64,000 bases of DNA, from the NCBI RefSeq assembly GCF_034808145.1, contig NZ_JAXHGM010000004.1, positions 248,001 to 312,000 on the forward strand, read 5' to 3'. The position numbers and the translations under genes are program-made. This stretch comes from Halorubellus sp034808145. Its GTDB lineage: Archaea; Halobacteriota; Halobacteria; Halobacteriales; Natrialbaceae. Numbering within the stretch: position 1 is the stretch's first letter; each line of letters begins with the position of its first letter. This document shows, one piece after another, positions 8,017-15,410 of this stretch. The notes under the pieces are model-generated. The model ran no database searches and had not been told where the DNA came from. It worked only from the letters and a program-made list of their open reading frames with translations.

Positions 8017-9407
8017 TGCAGACGGACCCGACGTTCGTCCAGCAACTCGTCGACGGGTTGAACGGGCTCTCTGAGACGTTCGACACGACGGTCATGCGGA
8101 CGGCGGTGACGGTTGCGGCGCTCGGGGTGCTCGCCGGTATCGGGTGGGTGACGACCAAGGTCCAGACGTGGCTCCGCGAGCGCTTGAGCGAGTTCACCGC
8201 GGACGTCCTGACGGTCGTCGTCGTCGGAACGACGTTCGCGTCCGCGATCGGGGTGACCCTCGGCGTGTGGCGGCTCGCGGACGACGTCGCGAGCGCCATC
8301 GGAGAACTCCTGCCCAACGAGGGGACGGGGCCGCTGCTCGCGGCGACGTTCATCATCCTGCTCGTGACGCACCTGTTGTCGCGGGCGGGCCGTCGGATCG
8401 TCGGGAACCTCGTCAGTCGACGCGACGCGTTCGGCCAGCACGAGGTCGAGATCACGTACCGGGTCGTCCAGATCACGCTCTGGGTGGCTGCGGCGTCGGT
8501 CGTCCTCGGGCTGTGGAGCGTCGACCTGACGGGCGTCCTCGTCGGCGCGGGCTTCCTCGGTATCGTCGTCGGGATGGCCGCCCGGCAGACGCTCGGCGCG
8601 GTGCTCGCGGGGTTCGTGTTGATGTTCGCGCGCCCGTTCGAGATCGGTGACTGGGTGGAAATCGGCGACAACGAGGGCATCGTGACGGACATCAGCATCG
8701 TGAACACGCGCGTGCAGACGTTCGACGGCGAGTACGTGATGCTCCCGAACGACCTCGTGAGCGGCCAAGAGGTCGTGAACCGGTCGCGGAAGGGCCGGCT
8801 CCGCATCGAGGTGGAGGTCGGCGTGGACTACGACGCGGACGTGCCGACGGCGACGGAGCTGGCGGGCGAGGCGATGGACGACCTGGACGCCATCCTGTCG
8901 GTGCCGACGCCGCAGGTTGTCGTGAAGCGCTTCGGGGATTCGGCGATCGTGCTCGGGTGTCGGTTCTGGATCGACAAGCCGAGTGCGCGCCGGAAGTGGC
9001 GCGCGCGGACGGCGGTCGTCGAGTCGGTGAAGGCGACGTTCGACGAGGCGGGCGTGAAGATCCCGTTCCCGCAGCGCGAGCACTCGGGGCGCGCGGAGAC
9101 GGGTGGGTTCCGGCACGCGGAGACGTCGGCGTCGGTGCCCGTGGAGGACGGCGGCGTGGACGCGGAGCCCGAACCGGACGCGGTCGTCGAACCGGCCGAG
9201 GAGGACGTGCCGACGCCCGACGCGGCCGGCGCGCGCGAGAGCGGGTTCGGTATCGGCGGGGACGACCTCGGGATGACGTTCACGAAGGGTCGCGTGTCGC
9301 GCGGCGACGATTCCGGAGCGGACGACGGCGACGGCGGGGACGGCGGCGCTGGCGATGACGAAGACCACGAGGACGCGAGCGACGGGGAGTCGGAGGGGTC
9401 GTCGTGA
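8013..9407 (+). CDS. MscS-family mechanosensitive channel with acidic tail
   Basis: A 464-residue small-conductance mechanosensitive channel homologue. Three N-terminal membrane helices lie at about residues 28-50, 68-90 and 105-125. They precede the pore-lining helix 'GVLVGAGFLGIVVGMAARQT' (about 173-192) and the MscS beta domain with 'RPFEIGDWVEIGDNEGIVTDI' split around residues 208-230. The last 100 residues are Asp/Glu/Gly-rich and probably disordered. It overlaps rsmA at its start and the next methyltransferase gene at its stop (GTGA), so it is locked into a translation-related operon although its presumed job is osmotic relief. Confidence 0.92.
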   Translation: MMQTDPTFVQQLVDGLNGLSETFDTTVMRTAVTVAALGVLAGIGWVTTKVQTWLRERLSEFTADVLTVVVVGTTFASAIGVTLGVWRLADDVASAIGELLPNEGTGPLLAATFIILLVTHLLSRAGRRIVGNLVSRRDAFGQHEVEITYRVVQITLWVAAASVVLGLWSVDLTGVLVGAGFLGIVVGMAARQTLGAVLAGFVLMFARPFEIGDWVEIGDNEGIVTDISIVNTRVQTFDGEYVMLPNDLVSGQEVVNRSRKGRLRIEVEVGVDYDADVPTATELAGEAMDDLDAILSVPTPQVVVKRFGDSAIVLGCRFWIDKPSARRKWRARTAVVESVKATFDEAGVKIPFPQREHSGRAETGGFRHAETSASVPVEDGGVDAEPEPDAVVEPAEEDVPTPDAAGARESGFGIGGDDLGMTFTKGRVSRGDDSGADDGDGGDGGAGDDEDHEDASDGESEGSS

Positions 9408-9982
9408 CGGACCTCGCGGAGCGCCGGGGCGTCGAGACGGAGGTGTACCAGCCGGCGGAGGATTCGGCGCTGCTGGCGTCGGTCGCGGAGGAGTCGGTGC
9501 GGGGCGACGATCGCGTGCTGGAGGTGGGGACGGGGTCGGGATGGGTGGCCGAGCGCGTCCGCGCGGAGACGGGGGCGAGCGTGGTGGCGTCGGACCTGAA
9601 CCCGCACGCGACCCGGCAGGCGCGCGAGCGCGGGCTGGAGGCGGTCCAGGGCGATCTGGTGTCGGGGTTCCGCGACGGGGCGTTCGACGTCGTACTGTTC
9701 AATCCGCCGTACCTGCCGGCGGACGCGGCGGCGGCGCGGGACGACTGGATGGAGCGGGCGCTGAGCGGTGGCGAGGACGGTCGTGCGGTCGTGGAGCCGT
9801 TCGTGGAGGCGGTCGGGCGCGTGCTCGCGCCGGACGGGTACGTGCTCGTGCTCGTGAGTTCGCTGACCGGCGTCGACGAGGTCGTCGAGTTCGCCGGCGA
9901 ACGCGGGTTCTCGGCGGTCGCGATGCGCGAGGAGTCCCATCCGTTCGAGACGCTGTCGGTCCTGAAGCTGGTGCCGGCCTGA
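9404..9982 (+). CDS. HemK2/MTQ2-type protein methyltransferase
   Basis: A 192-residue class I SAM methyltransferase. The SAM motif is LEVGTGSGWVAERV and the catalytic motif of glutamine methylation is FNPPYLPAD. This size and pattern match archaeal/eukaryal HemK2-MTQ2, which methylates the GGQ glutamine of the release factor; in eukaryotes it works with Trm112. The start is GTG at 9404, overlapping the mscS stop as GTGA. It is the last gene of the cluster. Confidence 0.88.
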   Translation: MTDLAERRGVETEVYQPAEDSALLASVAEESVRGDDRVLEVGTGSGWVAERVRAETGASVVASDLNPHATRQARERGLEAVQGDLVSGFRDGAFDVVLFNPPYLPADAAAARDDWMERALSGGEDGRAVVEPFVEAVGRVLAPDGYVLVLVSSLTGVDEVVEFAGERGFSAVAMREESHPFETLSVLKLVPA

Positions 9983-10020
9983 GCGAGGTGCGTGCGCTGG
10001 CACCACGCCACATGATTACT

Positions 10021-10080
10021 GCTACGCATCTGCGCGTACAGTAAATATTAAACAGCCGCATTTCCTACGCGGTACTACGC
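10021..10080 (+). promoter_or_regulatory. Promoter region of the MetE-like pair with CTACGC repeats
   Basis: An A+T-rich GTAAATATTAAAC (about 10041-10053) lies about 28 nt before the ATG and is the likely TATA element. The hexamer CTACGC occurs three times: at 10022-10027 upstream of it, and at 10065-10070 and 10075-10080 between it and the start codon. Repeats on both sides of the core promoter could be operator half-sites; no known regulator is implied. Confidence 0.45.
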
Positions 10081-11079
10081 ATGACAGAACTCGTCGCCAC
10101 CACACCCGGGCTGTTCCCGCTCCCGGACTGGGCGAAATCCGACCTCTCCGACCTCAAAGGCCACCAGAAGGAAGACCTCGTCGACGGCGACGAGGACGAC
10201 GCCGTCCACGACGCCTACGCCACCGCGCGCGGCGAGGTCGTCGACGCACAGGAAGCGGCCGGCCTCGACCGCGTCGTCGACGGCCAGCTCCGCTGGGACG
10301 ACATGCTCGCGCACCCCCTCACGGTGCACGACGCCGTCGAGACCCGCGGCATCGTCCGGTACTACGACAACAACAACTTCTACCGCGAGCCCGTCGTCCG
10401 GGACGACCTCGCGTTCTCCGGGGACGTCGCCGACGAACTGACGGCGACCGCCGCGCTCACCGACGACCCCGTCCAGGCCGTCCTCCCCGGCCCGTACTCG
10501 CTCGCGGACCTCGCCACGAACGAGCACTACGAGGGCGACCGCGAGTTCCTCGCCGCCATCAGCGAGTTCCTCGCCGGCGAAGCCGACGCGTTCCCCGAAG
10601 TCGAGACGCTCTACCTGCTGGAGCCGTCGCTTGTCGAGTCCGCGCCCGACGACGACGTCGCCGCCGACCTCGCCGACGCCGTCACGACGGTCGCGGACGC
10701 CGTCGACTGCGACGTCGTCGTCCAACCGTACTGGGGCGCGCTCGACGAGAAGACCCACGCGCACCTCCTCGACGCGGACGTCGACGCCATCGGGTACGAC
10801 TTCGTCGCGAACCACGAGGACAACCTCTACAACATCAACGAGTACGGCACCACCAGCGACGTCTCGCTCGGGCTCGTCGACGGCCAGAACACGCTCGTCG
10901 AGGACCCCGAGGTCGTCCGCGACCGCGTCGACTGGGTGCACGAGCAGGCCGTGAGCGCCGACTTCGACACGACGTACGTCACGACGAACACCGAGCTGTT
11001 CTACCTCCCCTACCCGAAGTACGAGGCGAAGCTCGACGTCCTCGGTGACGCGGTGTCGCTCGCGGAGGTGGAAGCATGA
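10081..11079 (+). CDS. MetE-like protein lacking the zinc ligands
   Basis: A 332-residue TIM-barrel protein of the methionine synthase (MetE/UROD-like) fold: 'GLFPLPDWAKSDLSDLKGHQ' at the start and 'GPYSLADL' in the barrel. In active MetE enzymes a His-x-Cys pair, a Glu and a late Cys bind zinc to activate homocysteine. Here the corresponding strands read 'VVVQPYWGAL' and 'TTNTELFYL', without His-x-Cys or the late Cys. It therefore resembles the non-catalytic N-terminal half of long MetE. It overlaps the next gene as ATGA, so the two products are probably made together and may form a heterodimer. Confidence 0.8.
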   Translation: MTELVATTPGLFPLPDWAKSDLSDLKGHQKEDLVDGDEDDAVHDAYATARGEVVDAQEAAGLDRVVDGQLRWDDMLAHPLTVHDAVETRGIVRYYDNNNFYREPVVRDDLAFSGDVADELTATAALTDDPVQAVLPGPYSLADLATNEHYEGDREFLAAISEFLAGEADAFPEVETLYLLEPSLVESAPDDDVAADLADAVTTVADAVDCDVVVQPYWGALDEKTHAHLLDADVDAIGYDFVANHEDNLYNINEYGTTSDVSLGLVDGQNTLVEDPEVVRDRVDWVHEQAVSADFDTTYVTTNTELFYLPYPKYEAKLDVLGDAVSLAEVEA

Positions 11080-12221
11080 CGGACGCGCCCGAGACAGTCG
11101 ACGACAGCGTTCCGGACGGCAAGGACCAGTTCCGGCCCGCTGGCCACGACAACGAGCACTTCCTCCTGACGACCGTCGTCGGGAGCTACCCGAAGCCGAA
11201 GTGGCTCGACCGCGCTCGCGAGCTCTACCAGGGCGGCGACACGACGAAGCCCCGCGAGCACGAGGGCGAGCACGCCGAGGAGCTCCCGGACTTCGACGAG
11301 GACGCCTGGGCGGAGGCGAAGGACGACGCGAGCCGCCTCATCACGAAGGAGCACGAGCGCGCGGGCCTGGACGTCGTCGTCGACGGCGAGATGCGGCGCA
11401 ACGAGATGGTGGAGTTCTTCGCGCACCGCATCGACGGCTACGAGTTCAACGGCCCCGTGAAGGTCTGGGGGCACAACTACTTCGACAAGCCGAGCGTCGT
11501 CTCCGAGGTGGAGTACGACGAGACGTGGCTCGTCGACGAGTACGAGTTCACCGCCGACGTCGCCGACCGCCCGGTGAAGGTCCCCATCACGGGGCCGTAC
11601 ACGCTCGCGAACTGGTCGTTCAACGAGGCGTACGACGACCTCGAGTCCCTCGCCGTGGACCTCGCGGACCTCGTGAACGAGGAGATCCAGAAGCTCGTCG
11701 ACGCCGGCGCGCGCTACATCCAGATCGACGAGCCGGCGCTCGCGACGACGCCGGACGACCACGCCATCGTCGGCGAGTGCCTGGAGCACATCGTCGACGA
11801 CATCCCCGAGGACGTCCGCGTCGGCCTGCACGTCTGCTACGGCGACTACTCGCGCATCTACCCCGAGGTGCTCGAGTACCCCGTCGACGAGTTCGACCTG
11901 GAGCTGTGTAACGGCGACTACGACCAGCTCGACGTGTTCAAGGACCCGGCGTTCACCGCGGACCTCGCGCTCGGCGTCGTGGACGCGCACGTCGCGGAGG
12001 TCGAGACCGTCGAGGAGATCAAGGCGAACATCCGGAAGGGCCTGGAGGTCGTGCCGCCCGAGCAGCTCGTGGTGTCGCCGGACTGCGGCCTGAAGCTCCT
12101 GCCCCGGGAGGTCGCGTACGAGAAGATGGCGAACCTCGTCACCGCCGCCCGCGAGGTCGAGGCGGAACTCGACGCCGGCGAGATCAGCGTCGAGGCCGCG
12201 CCCGCCAGCGCGGACGACTGA
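11076..12221 (+). CDS. metE: Methionine synthase, catalytic MetE-type subunit
   Basis: A 381-residue cobalamin-independent-type methionine synthase domain that transfers a methyl group to homocysteine. Zinc-binding residues are visible: His-x-Cys in GLHVCYGD (about residue 251) and Cys in SPDCGLK (about 334), with 'DLELCNGD' between them. The N-terminal signature 'TTVVGSYPKPKWL' and 'ITGPYTLANWSF' are typical. It is shorter than the roughly 750-residue bacterial MetE because the N-terminal half is absent, as in archaeal core MetE. The methyl donor of archaeal forms is often not methyl-folate and cannot be fixed from sequence. It is coupled to the upstream paralogue. Confidence 0.88.
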   Translation: MTDAPETVDDSVPDGKDQFRPAGHDNEHFLLTTVVGSYPKPKWLDRARELYQGGDTTKPREHEGEHAEELPDFDEDAWAEAKDDASRLITKEHERAGLDVVVDGEMRRNEMVEFFAHRIDGYEFNGPVKVWGHNYFDKPSVVSEVEYDETWLVDEYEFTADVADRPVKVPITGPYTLANWSFNEAYDDLESLAVDLADLVNEEIQKLVDAGARYIQIDEPALATTPDDHAIVGECLEHIVDDIPEDVRVGLHVCYGDYSRIYPEVLEYPVDEFDLELCNGDYDQLDVFKDPAFTADLALGVVDAHVAEVETVEEIKANIRKGLEVVPPEQLVVSPDCGLKLLPREVAYEKMANLVTAAREVEAELDAGEISVEAAPASADD

Positions 12222-12247
12222 CCGCGGTCGCGGAGTCGGTCGCGGCG

Positions 12248-12447
12248 CTACTCCTTCGTCGCGCGAAGCGAGAACGTCAGTGGCAACTCGACGGGGACGT
12301 CGTCCGGTAGCCACCAGCGACCGTCGCCGTCTCGTTCCATGCCGTCGTACATCGGGAAGTCGGCCCACCGGTGTTCGTGGACGAACACGACGCGGTCGGC
12401 GACGACCCGTGCGAGCGCGCGGAGTTCGGCGCCACGGCGACCGCCGC
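12248..12447 (-). pseudogene. Coding-like segment out of frame behind a small membrane gene
   Basis: From just after the stop of the 12448-12786 gene, another frame carries a convincing haloarchaeal sequence. It contains 'AELRALARVVADRVVFVHEH', then 'RWADFPMYDGMERDGDG', and ends '...LTFSLRATKE' at a TAG. No ATG exists before MYDG; the earliest start is a GTG at 12386-12388, which would give only 46 residues. Protein-like sequence continues upstream of it to the junction. It is either the C-terminal part of the preceding gene separated by one frameshift, or a separate small gene with a non-standard start. I do not recognise the family. Confidence 0.45.
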
Positions 12448-12786
12448 TCAGCGCAGTCCTCTCGCCAGCGCGCCGAACGTCGGCAGGCCGAGGCTCATCG
12501 CGACGGCGACGTCCCGGAGCAGGCCGAACCGGAGGAACCCACCGGCTGCGCCGGCGGCCGCGAGGTCCACGAGGAACACGGAGAGGACGACGCCGCCGAA
12601 CAGGAACCCGGCGACGAGCCCGCGCGGGAGCGAGCGCTGCGGGAGCGCGACGAGTGCGCCACCGACGACGAGCCCGAGCCAGTGCACGCTCGCGAGCGCG
12701 ACGCCGACGACGACCGCGAGCGCGGTGAGACCGGCGCGTCGCGGATCGTCGAGCGTCGCCCCGAGTTCGGTCGCGAGGTCCGTCAT
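12448..12786 (-). CDS. Small multi-pass membrane protein
   Basis: The product has 112 residues with about three to four hydrophobic segments: around 'LTALAVVVGVALASVHWLGL', 'RGLVAGFLFGGVVLSVFLV' and 'AGAAGGFLRFGLLRDV'. The function is unknown. Its ATG overlaps the stop of the penicillin-acylase-like gene as ATGA, so it is the coupled second gene of that leftward operon. The frame ends at 12448, but coding-like sequence continues in another frame to 12248, which raises the chance that the true protein is longer. Confidence 0.6.
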   Translation of the reverse strand: MTDLATELGATLDDPRRAGLTALAVVVGVALASVHWLGLVVGGALVALPQRSLPRGLVAGFLFGGVVLSVFLVDLAAAGAAGGFLRFGLLRDVAVAMSLGLPTFGALARGLR

Positions 12787-15293
12787 TCGCCCTCACCTCC
12801 GGCGTCGCCGCCCTCGTCCCCGTCGCCGCCGGTGAACCGCACGTCGACGCCGTCGGGGACGTCCAGCCCGAACCCGCGGAAGCGGCCGGCCGCCCAGTCG
12901 TCGAGCTGGTCCGCGTAGTGGTTCGAGAGCGGGTCGCCGTCGTTCCCGCCGGGGAGGACGGCCCAGGCGTCCGGGGCGTCGTCGCCGACGGCGACGACCT
13001 GTCGCCAGGAGCTCCCGCGGTTGGACTCCGGCCGGAAGTTGTCCACCGTCGTCGGCGACCCCGCGGTCGGGTGCTCGGGGTAGTTCAGGAACCCGCGGTC
13101 GAACGGATGCGTGAGCGCGGTGGTGCTGTAGTCGCCGTACGTCGCGTACCCCGCCTCCTCGATGTCGGCGAGCGCCTCCTCGAGCGCGTTCGCGGCGACG
13201 ACCCCGCGGTCGGGGTCGCCGTCGTCGCTACCGCCGTCCTCGCCGTCGTTCCGCGGGACGAACCAGTCGCTGTCGGCCGGGAGACGGCCGAGCACCCAGT
13301 CGTTGGGCGTCCCGACGTCCAATCCGGCGTCCTCGAACCGCCCGTCGAACACGCGCTCGTTGAGCTTCCGCGCCCAGAACGCGAACACCAGCGGTTCGCG
13401 CCGGTCGGTCGTCATCTCGCCGTCCCACGACAGCACGGCGTCGACGGCCTCGCGAGCGTCGCCCGTGACCTCGCTCCGGGCGTCCTCGAAGATCGGGCGG
13501 AGGTGGTCGACGCGTCGGTCGACCGCGTCGAGTTGGATGTCCCGGACGAACTCCGCGGTCATCGGCTCGTCGCTCGCGGCGCGTTCGTCCAGTCGCTCGT
13601 AGATGCGCGCCCCGCGGAACGGCGGCGCGTACCCCTCCGAGAGGTAGTGCGCCGGGTCGTCGACGATGCGCTGGTTCGCCGTCGCGAGATAGCCCGGGTC
13701 GATACTGTGCGGTTTCTCGTCGAACGGCACGGTGTTCGCGGCCGCCCAGTCCACGTCGCTGTACGGCTCGAACCCCTCCCACTCGCCCTCCCGCGCGGAC
13801 CCGTCGAACACGCGCGTTCCCGCGACCGGCTCCCCATCGGTGGTCCGGATCGGGACCTGACCGGTCGTGTAGTACAGCGTCCGGCCGTCCCGGTCCGCGT
13901 ACACGAAGTTCTGCGTCGGCTCGTCGAACTTCTGGAGCGCGTCGAGGACGTCGTCGACGCCGCCGGACCGCCCGATGTCGTAGATGGACTCCACGGTCCG
14001 GGCCGCGGACAGCCCCGTCCACTGCACGCCGACACGGCCCGTCGTCCCGGACAGCGACTCGCCGCCGCTTCCGCGGGAGAGCACGGCCCCGTGGACGCTC
14101 TTCTCCACCTCGACGTCGACGTCGTCGCCGTCCGCGACGGAGATGGTCTCCGTGCGCGTCTGGAACTCGCGGAACCCGTCGCCGTACCGGTACTCCGCGC
14201 CGTCGTTCCGGGTCTCGTACGTGTAGCAGTCGAGGACGTCGTACCCGGTGTTCGTGAAGCCCCACGCGCCCGCGTCGTTCCGCCCGATGACGACGAACGG
14301 GACGCCCGGGAACGTGACGCCGCGGACGTCGCGCTCGCCCTCGACGACGACGTGCTGCTCGTACCAGATCGGGGGGACGCGCAGGTCGAGGTGCGGGTCG
14401 TTCGCCATCACGGGGTTCCCGGATTCCGTGTACTCGCCGCTGACGAGCCACGAGTTCGACCCGATGCCCTCCGGTGGCTCGAACGCTTCCAGCCACGACA
14501 CCAGCCCGGGGTCGACGACGTCGCCCGAGCCCGCGGTCTCGGCGCCGACGGCGCGGCCGTTCGCGCCACCCGGCGGGTTCGGTTCGCGGTCGTCCGCGCG
14601 CAGGATGGGCGCGTCGTGGCTGCCCGCGTCCGGTAGCGGGTACAGGCGGTCCACGGTCTCGCGGTCGAACGCGTCCGCGACCGCGGTCCGTCGGAGCGTC
14701 GCGAAGCTCCCGGTGAGCCCCCACGAGATCTGCTTCTGGGCGAGGATGGAGTCGACGGGCGTCCACGGGTCCGCGTCGTAATCCAGCAGTTCGAACTCCA
14801 CGGGGCGACCGGCGTCCTCGCGGTACGCGTTCACGCCCTCCGCGAACGCCTCGCTCGCGGGCGCAGCGGGACCGTCCTTCGCGGCCTCCCACGTCACCTC
14901 GGCCGCACGCGCGAAGTCCATCTGCCGGTTGAAGCGGTCGGAGTCGACCGCCACGTCGCCGACGACCGCCGAGAGCTCGCCGCGCATCACGCGGCGCAGA
15001 AGGTCCATCTCGAACAGGCGGTCGCTCGCCTGCACGTACCCGACCGCGTAGTACGCCGCGCGCTCGTCGGCCGCGGTGACGTGCGGGACGCCGTGGTCGT
15101 CGTACGTGACCGACGCCTCGCCGTACGGTGAAGCGACCGAGTCGGGGGGTTCGCGGCCGTCAGCGTCCCACGTCGACCCCGAGAGCGGGGCGAAGTCAGC
15201 GAGGAACTCGCGAGCGTCCGTGAGCGCCATCCCGCCGACGCCAGCGCCGAGGACCGCCGAGAGCAGCGCGCGACGGGTCGTATCCGAAACCAT
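12783..15293 (-). CDS. Penicillin acylase family N-terminal nucleophile hydrolase, Tat-exported
   Basis: An 836-residue protein with a twin-arginine signal (DTTRRALLSAVLGAGVGG) at the N-terminus, so it is exported folded. The acylase fold follows: an alpha part with 'YGEASVTYDDHGVPHVTAADE' and a beta part starting at the Ser of 'GIGSNSWLVSG' (about residue 290). That Ser would become the N-terminal nucleophile after self-cleavage. The next segment, 'NPVMANDPHLDL', is also typical. Members cleave amides such as beta-lactam side chains or acyl-homoserine lactones; the substrate here is unknown. The ATG at 15293 is preferred because the signal peptide begins there. A much longer frame continues upstream but is antisense to the S9 peptidase gene. 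Confidence 0.92.
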   Translation of the reverse strand: MVSDTTRRALLSAVLGAGVGGMALTDAREFLADFAPLSGSTWDADGREPPDSVASPYGEASVTYDDHGVPHVTAADERAAYYAVGYVQASDRLFEMDLLRRVMRGELSAVVGDVAVDSDRFNRQMDFARAAEVTWEAAKDGPAAPASEAFAEGVNAYREDAGRPVEFELLDYDADPWTPVDSILAQKQISWGLTGSFATLRRTAVADAFDRETVDRLYPLPDAGSHDAPILRADDREPNPPGGANGRAVGAETAGSGDVVDPGLVSWLEAFEPPEGIGSNSWLVSGEYTESGNPVMANDPHLDLRVPPIWYEQHVVVEGERDVRGVTFPGVPFVVIGRNDAGAWGFTNTGYDVLDCYTYETRNDGAEYRYGDGFREFQTRTETISVADGDDVDVEVEKSVHGAVLSRGSGGESLSGTTGRVGVQWTGLSAARTVESIYDIGRSGGVDDVLDALQKFDEPTQNFVYADRDGRTLYYTTGQVPIRTTDGEPVAGTRVFDGSAREGEWEGFEPYSDVDWAAANTVPFDEKPHSIDPGYLATANQRIVDDPAHYLSEGYAPPFRGARIYERLDERAASDEPMTAEFVRDIQLDAVDRRVDHLRPIFEDARSEVTGDAREAVDAVLSWDGEMTTDRREPLVFAFWARKLNERVFDGRFEDAGLDVGTPNDWVLGRLPADSDWFVPRNDGEDGGSDDGDPDRGVVAANALEEALADIEEAGYATYGDYSTTALTHPFDRGFLNYPEHPTAGSPTTVDNFRPESNRGSSWRQVVAVGDDAPDAWAVLPGGNDGDPLSNHYADQLDDWAAGRFRGFGLDVPDGVDVRFTGGDGDEGGDAGGEGE

Positions 15294-15410
15294 GCGAAGG
15301 ACGTGAACAGCCCACGCACAAATAGTTTCACACGCGCTCGGGGTCGACCGCCGGCGCACAGAAGGAATCTTCTGCAAGCGCTTATGTGGTCCACGCGACA
15401 GGAACCGTGC

